Positions 26,014 through 34,416 of a stretch of DNA of 42,956 nucleotides are shown here, in pieces (position 1 is the stretch's first letter; every line of letters starts with the position of its first letter). The translations under genes were made by a program, and so were the position numbers. The stretch comes from an uncultured Candidatus Poseidoniales archaeon (GTDB taxonomy: Archaea > Thermoplasmatota > Poseidoniia > Poseidoniales > Thalassarchaeaceae). Where the stretch lies: contig CABXDN010000010.1 of NCBI GenBank assembly GCA_902511005.1, forward strand, positions 1 through 42,956, given 5' to 3'. A model generated the notes under the pieces. The model did no database searches and was not told where the DNA came from. It was given only the letters and a program-made list of their open reading frames with translations.

Positions 26014-27324
26014 ATGAGTCATGTTTTGAGCTGGTCTGAAGACGAACTCTCATCCTATTATTTTGATAGAGAAATAGATTTATCTTGGCTCAATAAATCC
26101 TCTAGACACCAATTTCGATGGAAGTCACTGAAGGGCCCTTGGATAACATCTGATAGAAGGATTTCTTCTTCAAAGAAATTAATTGAATTATTTTCTAACT
26201 CAATGCCCACTGATGTTTATGTTTCAACTTCTTCATGGCTTAATCCCATTAATCTCCCTAGAATTAAAGATACGAAAAGACCCTCGCCTATACTTTTAGA
26301 TCATCTTGTTGTATTTGATATTGATATCAGGCCGTTTTGTATTATTCGCTTAGAAGAAGCAAGGAAAGCAACTTTGAATCTTCGGAATTGGTTAATAGAA
26401 AATACTGATATTAAAATTAGACATATTACATTTTCAGGAAGTAAGGGGTTTCATATTATTGCGGATGATCCTGATAGAGAGTCATTTTCTGAACCTGATC
26501 CAGTATTAAGAGAAGAGAAAGTTAAATCTCAACGTAAGCAACTTTTGAATCAGGTAATTGAAGCGGGGCATCCTGTTGATAAGGTTGTAACAGCGGATAC
26601 TAGGCGTGTTATTCGTTTACCTGGAACTATTCATGGTAAAACCGGCTGGATTTGTACAATTCTCAATGATGAATGGATTGAATTACCAGTAAATGAATGG
26701 ATAAATAAAATTCCTAGACATGAATCCGCAATTAAAATTCCGAAAAGACCACCAATTAGAATACCCAAATTTTCTCTCCCTAAAATGAATCTAAGACTTA
26801 CATCAAAAAAAATAGTAAGTCCGCCTCAATATACTAGTTTGGAATTAAGTAGTCATGTTTCTGGAACCAATGATCGCTCTGCATTTGTATCATGGTTACC
26901 CATAAAATGGGGAGATATTCGCACATCTATTGAGAAATCACAAGAACTGTTCAGACAGCTCAATTTAGCACCTATTGCATATTTTCATGATCATGAAAGA
27001 GTTTTAGCAATTATTCCGAGAGCGATTCCTAGAGATTTTCTACTTAGTAAATTATCTCAGAAAGATTTCAAGAATTTTATTTATGAAACACGACATATGA
27101 ATCATAGTTGGACAAGAGTCTCAGGCAGACTGATTGGAGAAAATTGGGAAGGAGAGATTGAACCAGTAACGGTACTTGGATACGACTTCTCTGATGAATG
27201 CCTACACCCTTGGTCAGCCCCTCATCTTGAGATTTGTTCTCGTTTGGGTCTACCTATTCGGGAGCATCAAGGTGATGTCTCAGGGAGTGACAAAGTTCCA
27301 ATTAGAGTCGTAGTCCGGCGTTGA
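26014..27324 (+). CDS. priS: DNA primase catalytic small subunit
   Basis: A 436-residue archaeo-eukaryotic primase subunit. Metal-binding aspartates D102 and D104 lie in VVFDIDIRP. The nucleotide-contact motif is SGSKGFH (141-147), and the third acidic position is D195 in VVTADTRRVIRLPGTIHGKT. The opening YYFDREIDL and REF-like HQFRW match the family's N-terminus. PriS makes RNA/DNA primers with PriL, which is not in the window. The typical zinc knuckle between the catalytic motifs is not evident. About 100 C-terminal residues (from roughly 335) are not assigned. The gene lies 37 bases after the oxidoreductase gene. Confidence 0.85.
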   Translation: MSHVLSWSEDELSSYYFDREIDLSWLNKSSRHQFRWKSLKGPWITSDRRISSSKKLIELFSNSMPTDVYVSTSSWLNPINLPRIKDTKRPSPILLDHLVVFDIDIRPFCIIRLEEARKATLNLRNWLIENTDIKIRHITFSGSKGFHIIADDPDRESFSEPDPVLREEKVKSQRKQLLNQVIEAGHPVDKVVTADTRRVIRLPGTIHGKTGWICTILNDEWIELPVNEWINKIPRHESAIKIPKRPPIRIPKFSLPKMNLRLTSKKIVSPPQYTSLELSSHVSGTNDRSAFVSWLPIKWGDIRTSIEKSQELFRQLNLAPIAYFHDHERVLAIIPRAIPRDFLLSKLSQKDFKNFIYETRHMNHSWTRVSGRLIGENWEGEIEPVTVLGYDFSDECLHPWSAPHLEICSRLGLPIREHQGDVSGSDKVPIRVVVRR

Positions 27325-27352
27325 GTTTATTTCCTTAGTTACAGACGACGTC

Positions 27353-27460
27353 ATGTCCCAAAGAAGGAGCCTAGCGGCAATGACTGCAGATGCTACGCAT
27401 CAATCTACAACGAACCCAAAGGTCATGGCGCCGGGACAGCGCCATGGCCAAAATAAATAA
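27353..27460 (+). CDS. Possible 35-residue basic peptide
   Basis: An ATG-to-TAA frame of 35 codons fills most of the 145-base gap after priS and ends nine bases before the zinc-finger gene. The peptide is basic and Ser/Thr-rich (starts MSQRRSLAAMTADATHQ, ends GQRHGQNK). Base composition is more G+C-rich than its surroundings, and the frame contains a strong hairpin. There is no ribosome-binding site. It may be a real small protein, a leader peptide, or a structured RNA with a chance frame. Confidence 0.3.
   Translation: MSQRRSLAAMTADATHQSTTNPKVMAPGQRHGQNK
27424..27446. repeat. GC-rich perfect hairpin upstream of the zinc-finger gene
   Basis: CATGGCGC and GCGCCATG are separated by seven bases. 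It lies 24 bases before ATG 27470 in an otherwise AT-rich area. It could be a leader structure controlling the downstream gene, or part of a small RNA. Confidence 0.5.
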
Positions 27461-27469
27461 GGTGAAATA

Positions 27470-28060
27470 ATGGGCTTTTTTGATACAATCAAAAAGGTAA
27501 TTCAAGATCTAAACTCCACTCAGCAAGGGGCAGTGTTGCCTGACGTGGTCGAGATTGACTGGACTTCCCCTAACTATCGTGATTCAAGCGATTATCCTCG
27601 TAGAGACCCCAATCGTAAATTAACCAAAAGAATGGAAATTTCATATAATCGATTAATTGCACTTTTAGAGCCAGTCAAAACTATCGAAGAAGGTATAAAA
27701 CAATTTCATTATTATTTCTATAATGTTCATCCGGAGCATGCGAAAAATTTCTTCAATCATCCACATGTAGTTAGAGCATTAAACCTAGAACCTGTTTTAG
27801 AATCTAACATACAATCTGAAGCAGTTAACTGGTGGGATGTTAAATCTGAAGATAAATCCTCAATTCCTTGGTCTTCGGACACATCATCAATTCCTTGGTC
27901 CTCTATTCCCGTTTCAGAAAACGTGGATATATGTGGCGATCCAAGTTGTTCAACTGGAGTTAATGCCTTTGATTTCAGATGTTTTACCTGTAGGAAAAGA
28001 TATTGTGATACGCATAAAGGTACAGGCATTGATTGTAAATTCTGTGAATCTTTGAGCTAA
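27470..28060 (+). CDS. AN1-like zinc-finger protein
   Basis: A 196-residue protein. The C-terminus has eight candidate zinc ligands: C155-x4-C160-x10-C171-x2-C174-x4-C179-x2-H182-x6-C189-x2-C192. The order closely follows AN1-type zinc fingers, which bind two zinc ions; the last pair is CxxC instead of HxC. Before it is a duplicated SSIPWSS element (130-145), probably a flexible linker. Residues 1-115 are a mostly helical domain that I do not recognise. A GGTG ribosome-binding site lies seven bases before the ATG. Its stop overlaps the convergent helicase gene by four bases. Function is unknown; protein-protein binding is a guess from the finger type. Confidence 0.65.
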   Translation: MGFFDTIKKVIQDLNSTQQGAVLPDVVEIDWTSPNYRDSSDYPRRDPNRKLTKRMEISYNRLIALLEPVKTIEEGIKQFHYYFYNVHPEHAKNFFNHPHVVRALNLEPVLESNIQSEAVNWWDVKSEDKSSIPWSSDTSSIPWSSIPVSENVDICGDPSCSTGVNAFDFRCFTCRKRYCDTHKGTGIDCKFCESLS

Positions 28061-30840
28061 GTAAATACGCTTTTACTATGGAAATCTCCTCTTGGTGAAA
28101 GATCTTGTTCCACCGCCCAACGAACCTGTTCTCTTCCATCTTTACTGTAACCATACATTACTTCTCCCGGACTAACTTCAAAATTCCAATGCTTTTGAAA
28201 AATTGCTGCATCTTCCTTATTTTGAGCTAGTTTCTTAGGTACTGAATGGAACATAACTAACTTCTTTTTCTTTGTTCTGAAATATTTTCCTATGATTTCA
28301 GGAAGCAATTTGCTCACCCAATTGTCACTAATCATCTTGACCTGTCTTGGGATCATATATCTTGGATTATCTAGTGGACCTAGTACTTGTTCCATTGCTT
28401 CTGTGAATATTTTTGAATCTTCTTCTGAGGCATCTTCAAGATATGTCCTCATCCATCCTCCACCCCTATCTCCTGATGCAATTGTAGGGCTTGTTTTCAA
28501 ATTACCAGTTTCTCTTAATGCACCAGAAACAGCAGTTGCTATTGCGAGTACTAATGATTCATCATTCCATTCTGGTCTCTGAAATGAAACACTCAATATA
28601 GGCCATCCTCCTGAAAATCCATCCTTCATTTTCATTTCAATTGCTTCTTTCGGTTTCGCATTAAATGGTTCACCAATTTTCCATAGTTCTCTGGTTCTTT
28701 TTCTATTCCTCGCTCTACGTATCATTTCATCATTGAATACATCTAAAGTTTCTGAGATACCCTCTGGACGAGCTTCAGTAAATGCAGCATGTACATGCCC
28801 TACCCCCTTCTCAATAGCACTATCGTCACAAACTCCATACAGCCTCGAATGCTTTTTTTTGAAACGGTAATAATCATCAAAACCTTTACTGAATTCTTCT
28901 GCCAAGCATACAATATCCCAATTATTAGCAACCTTTTCTGGATTCTTTTTATCAAGTCTAAATGAGCGTCCTCTTAATTGATTAATGCTCATACTAGTTG
29001 TTACTGTAGTCAAATCAATTAGAACATTAATTCTACTTGCATCCCAACCTTCTCCGAGTAGACCTCTAGTGCCTACTATACATTTTGTAACTCCTTCTTG
29101 AAATAATTCAGTAATCATTTCAGTATAGTATCTTGGTTTCCATTGATTACCCCTGCCTCTAATTTCATTATAACCGTCTTTTTTAGCACTCTCAAGTTTA
29201 ATTTCTAATCCTTTTTCTTTAATCCATTGTTCAAATCTAGGTAATATTATTTCACACAAATCATCATCTACTAGTACGGTAGAACCAGTCATTAGAACTG
29301 GATTAAGTCGATCAGTTGCTTCATCAACTAGAACTGAACGGAATGCTGCAATAGCCCCACCCGCATTCTTATCTAGAACTCCTTCAACTAGAGCCGTAGC
29401 AGATGTCTTCTCAAAGTCTGTAACAATTACTGCTCTAATATCCGGCCCCAATGCTTGCATTTCTGCAGTTAAGATATCTCTCAAAGCATCATATTTTGCC
29501 GATGCATACGCCATTACACGCCCGACTGGTGACGCACAAGGCCTCATCCCAGTCTCAGTAATTTGATGACCTAACATTCTTAGCCTTTGGATAGCAACTT
29601 CTGCTAACTCATGATCTTTTTCATTTTTTGAACGAAGAAGCCCGTGTCTGATATAACGATCTAATAAGGTAATCATAACTTGATTTTTTTTCAAATTCAA
29701 ATCGATTAATTTTTGTTCAGGATATGGTACATTTTCCGGTAAATCTATATTTTTATACAGGAGATAAAGTCTAGCAGAATTGGCTAAATTTTCGTCTCTT
29801 TTAACGAATGAAGTCCAATTTTTTACTGTCCCACTCGGGAGCAATAATTTACTTAGAATTTCAGTTAACCAAATATCTAATTTTGGTGTACGATTTTTGG
29901 TATCTTCAGGTCCATTACTAATTTCTTCAATTAATTCCTCAAATTCTTTATCAACATTAGCTATGTATTTTAATTCATCTGGATTTGGCCTTACAAAATA
30001 GGCCAGATCTTGATAGGGAGATAAATTAGAATCTCTAACTAATGCTGGAACAGGTACCTCGTAATCAACATCTCCAAAAAATTCTTTGTATCTTTCACCA
30101 TCATCAATACTTACAGAACCAATGTCCGGAGGTGTCGCTGTGAGACCTAAAACAATTGGATCACCAAAATATTCTCTAATTTCGCTTAGAACTCTTCCCC
30201 AGTGTCCGAGCAGATGATGACATTCATCAAGAATTATCAAGCCAATTCCAGTTTTCGCTAGGTTCTCTAGATTCTTTTTCGAAGATTCATGTAATACCCA
30301 TAAAGCATTTCCATGAGTGGTGAAATCATCTCTTACTTGTTTTCTGTATGAGCTAAACCTTTCTGTAAAATAATCCTTATTATTATCTCTCAAGTCTTCT
30401 ATCCAAGCCTTAGCAGTTTCTTCATTATCTGCTTCATTTTCAGAAATTAATTTTTTAATCCATATTTCCATTGCAGCGCCATCAAGATTTTCATCGGCAC
30501 GTTTTGGAAGAGTGACTGATTGATATGTAAGGGAAGTTAGCAATCCAGGGGACTTTGTATTTGTAAGAATTTGTTCTTCTTTACCATCTAAATTGAATAA
30601 TTCTTTTGCTCTTGCAACCCATTGTGCCTGAATTGCAGAGTTAGGGCTTAAAACGAGAGTGGGCATTCGTACTAAATCAGACCAAGTATACAGTCCAAGG
30701 ACAGTCTTTCCGGATCCTGGTGGTGCTACAATATGCAGGTTTTTTTCACCCGCTTCTAATTGTTCATGGATAATCTCAGATGAAGCAACCTGCGAAGGTC
30801 TTAATTTTCCAGAAAAACCAATCTGCCCGAATTCCTCCAT
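28057..30840 (-). CDS. Large SF2 DEAD/DEAH-family helicase
   Basis: A 927-residue protein. The first RecA-like domain has APPGSGKT (39-46), LVLSPNSAIQAQW, DECHH (205-209) and GLTATPP. The second has TDFEKTSA, GTRGLLGEGWDASRINVLID and QLRGRSFRLD. The motif-VI arginines are therefore present, and DNA- or RNA-dependent ATPase activity is likely. About 250 residues are inserted between the RecA domains and about 300 follow them; I recognise neither. The DECHH box and type III restriction-like layout resemble XPB, RadD and restriction helicases, but no methylase or nuclease partner adjoins it. The start ATG 30840 has a TATA-like box at the leaderless distance. Confidence 0.8.
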   Translation of the reverse strand: MEEFGQIGFSGKLRPSQVASSEIIHEQLEAGEKNLHIVAPPGSGKTVLGLYTWSDLVRMPTLVLSPNSAIQAQWVARAKELFNLDGKEEQILTNTKSPGLLTSLTYQSVTLPKRADENLDGAAMEIWIKKLISENEADNEETAKAWIEDLRDNNKDYFTERFSSYRKQVRDDFTTHGNALWVLHESSKKNLENLAKTGIGLIILDECHHLLGHWGRVLSEIREYFGDPIVLGLTATPPDIGSVSIDDGERYKEFFGDVDYEVPVPALVRDSNLSPYQDLAYFVRPNPDELKYIANVDKEFEELIEEISNGPEDTKNRTPKLDIWLTEILSKLLLPSGTVKNWTSFVKRDENLANSARLYLLYKNIDLPENVPYPEQKLIDLNLKKNQVMITLLDRYIRHGLLRSKNEKDHELAEVAIQRLRMLGHQITETGMRPCASPVGRVMAYASAKYDALRDILTAEMQALGPDIRAVIVTDFEKTSATALVEGVLDKNAGGAIAAFRSVLVDEATDRLNPVLMTGSTVLVDDDLCEIILPRFEQWIKEKGLEIKLESAKKDGYNEIRGRGNQWKPRYYTEMITELFQEGVTKCIVGTRGLLGEGWDASRINVLIDLTTVTTSMSINQLRGRSFRLDKKNPEKVANNWDIVCLAEEFSKGFDDYYRFKKKHSRLYGVCDDSAIEKGVGHVHAAFTEARPEGISETLDVFNDEMIRRARNRKRTRELWKIGEPFNAKPKEAIEMKMKDGFSGGWPILSVSFQRPEWNDESLVLAIATAVSGALRETGNLKTSPTIASGDRGGGWMRTYLEDASEEDSKIFTEAMEQVLGPLDNPRYMIPRQVKMISDNWVSKLLPEIIGKYFRTKKKKLVMFHSVPKKLAQNKEDAAIFQKHWNFEVSPGEVMYGYSKDGREQVRWAVEQDLSPRGDFHSKSVFT

Positions 30841-30861
30841 ACTAATGTCTCATGTATCAGA

Positions 30862-30869
30862 CATAAAGA
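30862..30869 (-). promoter_or_regulatory. TATA-like box of the SF2 helicase gene
   Basis: On the minus strand TCTTTATG is centred about 25 bases before ATG 30840. No ribosome-binding site lies between, suggesting a leaderless mRNA. Confidence 0.4.
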
Positions 30870-30905
30870 AATTATTCACTACGATGTTCTAGAAAAATAT
30901 TCTTA

Positions 30906-30940
30906 TTTGGTTTAACCAAAGATTGACGGTAAAGTACCGT
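30906..30940. promoter_or_regulatory. Two adjacent dyad-symmetric sites in a divergent promoter
   Basis: TTTGGTT-T-AACCAAA (30906-30920) is followed five bases later by ACGGTA-AAG-TACCGT (30926-30940). Both are perfect palindromes with short spacers, placed just before the deaminase ATG and between two divergent genes. They look like operator sites for dimeric regulators; no regulator is identified. Confidence 0.45.
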
Positions 30941-30951
30941 TTGGCAGAATC

Positions 30952-32217
30952 ATGGTTGTATCTGAGCCGGGGCTAAGGCGTGTCACGAATACTCGTTTAA
31001 TTGACCATGATGGTACAGTCAATCATGGTAATTTTCTTTTGCATAGTGATGGCACCTATTCATTGAGTAATGGTGATGAAGATGTAATCGAAACTATCGA
31101 TGGTTCAATGCGTTTAATTACTCGCTCATTTCAAAATTGGCATACGCATTTAGCTATGGTTCTTAATCGTGGTATGGGAGAGGGATTACCTCTTATGGAG
31201 TGGTTAGAAAATTCAATTTTTCCAGTAGAGAAATTTCTAACTCCTGGATTTGTAGAAGTTGGTACCAGAGCAGCAGCGGCTGAATTGATATCAACAGGTA
31301 CAACATTTGCTTGCGACATGTACTTTCATACTGAGGTGATAGGCAATACACTTGCTGAGACAGGTCTCAGAGCAGAGTTATGTGGCCCCATTACAGATGG
31401 TTTAACGCCCAACTTCAAGCCGGGTTCAGGAGATGCCTTGAAGCATATGGAATCTTTGATTAGAGAAGGTTCGTCACGCCCTGATAGAATATCATATGGT
31501 ATAGGTGCTCATTCAGTTTATGTTTGTAGCGAAGAGACTCTCAGAAAGGCATCCGAACTTTCTAAAAAGACGGGATGTAAACTTAGTATCCATACTTCTG
31601 AAACCCGTAAAGAAGTAGCTGACTGTCATGAATCTACTGGGATGTACCCTATTGAATATCTTGATTCTTTAGAATTCTTCACTGATGGCAATACTGTATG
31701 TGCACATTGTGGTTGGGTTACAAAGAAAGAAATGAGGATATTAGCGGGACATGACGCTCATGCGGTTCATTGCCCTACGTCAAATCAAAAACTTGCATGT
31801 GGCGGGACACTTTCTTACCCAGCTATGATAGAGGCTGGTGTTGATGTCAGATTAGGAACAGATGGAGCAGCCAGCAATAATAGTCTAGATATGCGGGCAG
31901 AATCTAAAGCAGCTAGTTTAGTCCAAAGACACGATCATTGGGATGCTAGAATATTAGATCCAGTCGAAACATGGCAATTGGCAACTAAAGGTTCCAAAGA
32001 TTGGATAACCTGGGATTTAAATGATATTCGTATGCGACCATTTGGAAGAGATGGACGAAGGTTACTTGCTAATTTGATATATTCAGGAGGCCAAGTATTG
32101 GATGTATTAGTAGATGGTGAACCCCTACGTAGAAACGGTAATACATTGACAATCGATGAAAATCGTACTGCTAGAGAAATTGAAGAAGTAGTCGTTGACT
32201 ACTATGCTGAAATCTAA
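30952..32217 (+). CDS. Amidohydrolase: SAH/MTA/5'-deoxyadenosine deaminase type
   Basis: A 421-residue member of the TRZ/ATZ-deaminase branch of amidohydrolases. Metal ligands are H64 and H66 in QNWHTHLAM, a third His in KLSIHTSET, and a fourth in the HAVHCPTSNQ region, with Asp in LGTDGAASNN. The catalytic Glu precedes the third His region. These enzymes deaminate the adenine ring of S-adenosylhomocysteine, methylthioadenosine or 5'-deoxyadenosine to the inosine forms, salvaging products of SAM use. Sequence does not separate these substrates; guanine deaminase-like activity is less likely. It is full length. Confidence 0.85.
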   Translation: MVVSEPGLRRVTNTRLIDHDGTVNHGNFLLHSDGTYSLSNGDEDVIETIDGSMRLITRSFQNWHTHLAMVLNRGMGEGLPLMEWLENSIFPVEKFLTPGFVEVGTRAAAAELISTGTTFACDMYFHTEVIGNTLAETGLRAELCGPITDGLTPNFKPGSGDALKHMESLIREGSSRPDRISYGIGAHSVYVCSEETLRKASELSKKTGCKLSIHTSETRKEVADCHESTGMYPIEYLDSLEFFTDGNTVCAHCGWVTKKEMRILAGHDAHAVHCPTSNQKLACGGTLSYPAMIEAGVDVRLGTDGAASNNSLDMRAESKAASLVQRHDHWDARILDPVETWQLATKGSKDWITWDLNDIRMRPFGRDGRRLLANLIYSGGQVLDVLVDGEPLRRNGNTLTIDENRTAREIEEVVVDYYAEI

Positions 32218-32233
32218 TAATAGAGTAAAATAA

Positions 32234-32425
32234 TTACTCTGATTTTGAGACATTGATGGCGTTAGGTCCCTTTGGTCCTTCGCCAACTTCGAACTCAACT
32301 GAATCGCCATCTTCGATGACGCCCTCAACTTGAGTATGATGGACGAATAAATCGTCTCCATCTTCTTGTTCGATAAATCCGAACCCTTTTTTCTGATTAA
32401 ACCACTTGACTGTTCCTTGAGCCAT
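32234..32425 (-). CDS. Cold-shock domain protein
   Basis: A 63-residue single OB-fold protein. Its RNP1 motif is KKGFGFIE and RNP2 is DLFVHHTQV. It is a typical CspA-like single-stranded nucleic-acid chaperone, as found in marine Thermoplasmatota and haloarchaea. It has an upstream leader of about 110 bases to the peroxiredoxin stop, containing an inverted repeat. Confidence 0.95.
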   Translation of the reverse strand: MAQGTVKWFNQKKGFGFIEQEDGDDLFVHHTQVEGVIEDGDSVEFEVGEGPKGPNAINVSKSE

Positions 32426-32431
32426 AATTTC

Positions 32432-32469
32432 TCATCGCGCTGACCATACTACTTCAACTAGTGCGATGA
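32432..32469 (-). promoter_or_regulatory. Inverted repeat in the cold-shock gene leader
   Basis: TCATCGC (32432-32438) and GCGATGA (32463-32469) could pair around a 24-base loop directly before the csp ATG. Cold-shock mRNAs are often controlled through leader structure; that this one is so is inference. Confidence 0.3.
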
Positions 32470-32536
32470 AAGATTACCTAGTATAGCGATATTTTCATAG
32501 TTTTATTTTTTCTAGATATCTTATTAAAAATCACAT

Positions 32537-33010
32537 TTATAAAGTATTTTCAACTATCTTTATCGCTTTCAGTGCTTTTTTGACGTGTCCAGTAACTCCT
32601 AGCTGACTTGTATAAGAATAAGTGATGTATCCTTCGGGGTTGATAACAAACGTAACTCTTGCATCTAGAAAACCAAAGTTTCTTTTTAATTTCAATGATT
32701 TAGCGAGTTCACTATTATTATCACTTAACAATGAATATTGTAAGTTATATTTTTTCTTAAAACTTCTATGTGAAGATATTGAATCTGAGGAGACACCATA
32801 GAGTAAAATTCCCTTTTCAGTAAACTGTTCATATTGATCTCTAAAAGAACACGATTGTAATGTGCATCCAGGCGAATCATCTTTTGGATAAAAGAAAATA
32901 ACCGTCCATTTCCCTTCAATATCAGCTCTACAAACTAGTTTTTCATCATCATCATATAAGCTAAACTCAGGAAATTTAGTATTTACTAAATATTCATGAG
33001 TATCTGCCAT
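32537..33010 (-). CDS. Peroxiredoxin, PrxQ/BCP type
   Basis: A 157-residue thiol peroxidase. The peroxidatic cysteine C49 lies in DDSPGCTLQSC, with the resolving C54 spaced Cx4C as in atypical 2-Cys PrxQ/BCP. The conserved FFYPKD strand precedes it, and a conserved Arg is in FLDARVTFVI. It reduces hydrogen peroxide and organic hydroperoxides in the cytoplasm using thioredoxin-like donors. It starts four bases after the SRPBCC-epimerase stop, so it belongs to the photolyase operon. Confidence 0.93.
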   Translation of the reverse strand: MADTHEYLVNTKFPEFSLYDDDEKLVCRADIEGKWTVIFFYPKDDSPGCTLQSCSFRDQYEQFTEKGILLYGVSSDSISSHRSFKKKYNLQYSLLSDNNSELAKSLKLKRNFGFLDARVTFVINPEGYITYSYTSQLGVTGHVKKALKAIKIVENTL

Positions 33011-33014
33011 TAAA

Positions 33015-34412
33015 TTATCTCCATTTACCTAGTGAGTCTCTAAGAGCGGATTCAATATCTTTGTGCACAAATTCATATCCAGACTTTTCTAGCCTATTTG
33101 GTAAGACTCTTTGACCCTCTATCAATAGTGATTGCGCTAGTTCACCAAATAATATTTTCATAGAAATCCCTGGTATAGGAGCGATTGCAGGACGCCTTAG
33201 GACTTTTCCTAACGTTTTTGAGAATACTCTTTGCATACATGGATTTGGTGCCGTTAGATTGTAAGCACCTTCACAATTATTATTCATCATTAGATGATGA
33301 ATGGCGTAAATCTCGTCATCTAAAGAGATCCATGACATCCATTGCTTCCCTCCGGCAAGCGGGCCTCCTCCTCCCATCTTCCAAGGAAGTAACATACGCC
33401 CTAAAGCTCCACCAGTTGCAGACAAGACAATCCCGTTCCTTGTATTTACTACCCTAATACCTGCTTCTTTGGCAGAATCTGCATATGATTCCCAATCAAT
33501 TACAGTATCGGTCAAGAAACCTTCGCCTGGGGGGCTTTCTTCTGTAAGCTCTTCATCACCTCTATTACCATAGTAGCCTATTGCACTAGCTACAATGAAT
33601 ACCTCCGGCTTATTTTCAAGTTTACTCATTGTATCGGATAACAGTGTTGTACTTTCTCTCCTAGAATCTACAATTAGAGCCTTTCTTTTCTTACTCCATC
33701 GCTTGTCTCCGATACCTGCTCCACCTAGGTGGATTACTACATCAAACCCTTCTATATCGCTTGAATTGAGAATACCTTTGTCTGGTTTCCAACTCAATTC
33801 TTTACTTCCTTCTTTGACGGGTCTTCTAACAAGTCTCCAAACATCATGCCCACCTGTATCTAAGAAGGCTACAAGTTGTGTACCAATCAGTCCTGAAGAA
33901 CCAGCAATTAGAATTTTCTTTTTTGGTGTAGTGGAAAATTTTGAATGTTCGCGCATATCTCTTTGTAGCCTTAATTCTCTTGCTTTGAACATTGAGGATA
34001 TTCGTCCAGTAACTAATGAGCCTCCAAGAATTTTATCAACTAACATTCCTATTGGTCCAAAAGGTACGCTGTATGTAACATCATCAACTACTGTCGTAAC
34101 CCCATCTTTTTCGGTCAGATAATGATCATGATCCCATTTCCAGAATGGTCCTTTAACCATTGTATCTGCAAAATAATTAGGTTTGTCGTAACCTGTATGC
34201 TCAGCGATCCATGTCATATTCACAAATGGTATACCCGGTGCAGGAAATCTGAAAATTCTTTGAGAACCAACTTCTAATGAATCATCCGCCCGAACTTCTT
34301 CCGCAACTTCCCAAGGAGGCATTAATCTCCTAAATGATCCTTCATGTTCAAACCAATCAAAGGTAGATTTTATGTCGGCATCAACTACCGTTTCATGTTT
34401 ATATTTAGTCAT
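33015..34412 (-). CDS. SRPBCC domain fused to NAD-dependent epimerase (TIGR01777/YfcH type)
   Basis: A predicted 465-residue fusion. Residues 1-155 form an SRPBCC/polyketide-cyclase-like ligand-binding domain (FDWFEHEGSFRRLMPPWE, FRFPAPGIPFVNMTW). Residues from about 164 form an extended SDR with the Rossmann motif ILIAGSSGLIGTQL, IHLGGAGIGDKRW, and the family's SAIGYYG catalytic Tyr region, plus the C-terminal DUF1731-like end (LLIEGQRVLPNRL). The fusion order is known in bacteria. Its reaction is not established. I chose ATG 34412; TTG 34424 would overlap the photolyase gene. It lies between photolyase and peroxiredoxin in one apparent operon. Confidence 0.85.
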   Translation of the reverse strand: MTKYKHETVVDADIKSTFDWFEHEGSFRRLMPPWEVAEEVRADDSLEVGSQRIFRFPAPGIPFVNMTWIAEHTGYDKPNYFADTMVKGPFWKWDHDHYLTEKDGVTTVVDDVTYSVPFGPIGMLVDKILGGSLVTGRISSMFKARELRLQRDMREHSKFSTTPKKKILIAGSSGLIGTQLVAFLDTGGHDVWRLVRRPVKEGSKELSWKPDKGILNSSDIEGFDVVIHLGGAGIGDKRWSKKRKALIVDSRRESTTLLSDTMSKLENKPEVFIVASAIGYYGNRGDEELTEESPPGEGFLTDTVIDWESYADSAKEAGIRVVNTRNGIVLSATGGALGRMLLPWKMGGGGPLAGGKQWMSWISLDDEIYAIHHLMMNNNCEGAYNLTAPNPCMQRVFSKTLGKVLRRPAIAPIPGISMKILFGELAQSLLIEGQRVLPNRLEKSGYEFVHKDIESALRDSLGKWR

Positions 34413-34416
34413 ATTA

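Noticed and set aside
27470-30840. Zinc-finger protein plus SF2 helicase as a defence system
   Set aside because: The genes are convergent, not an operon, there is no nuclease or methylase nearby, and neighbours are housekeeping genes.
33595-34122. 175-codon open frame on the plus strand inside the SRPBCC-epimerase gene
   Set aside because: It is opposite a gene with clear SDR motifs, its protein has no recognisable motif, and it has no promoter or ribosome-binding site; it is a codon-bias shadow.
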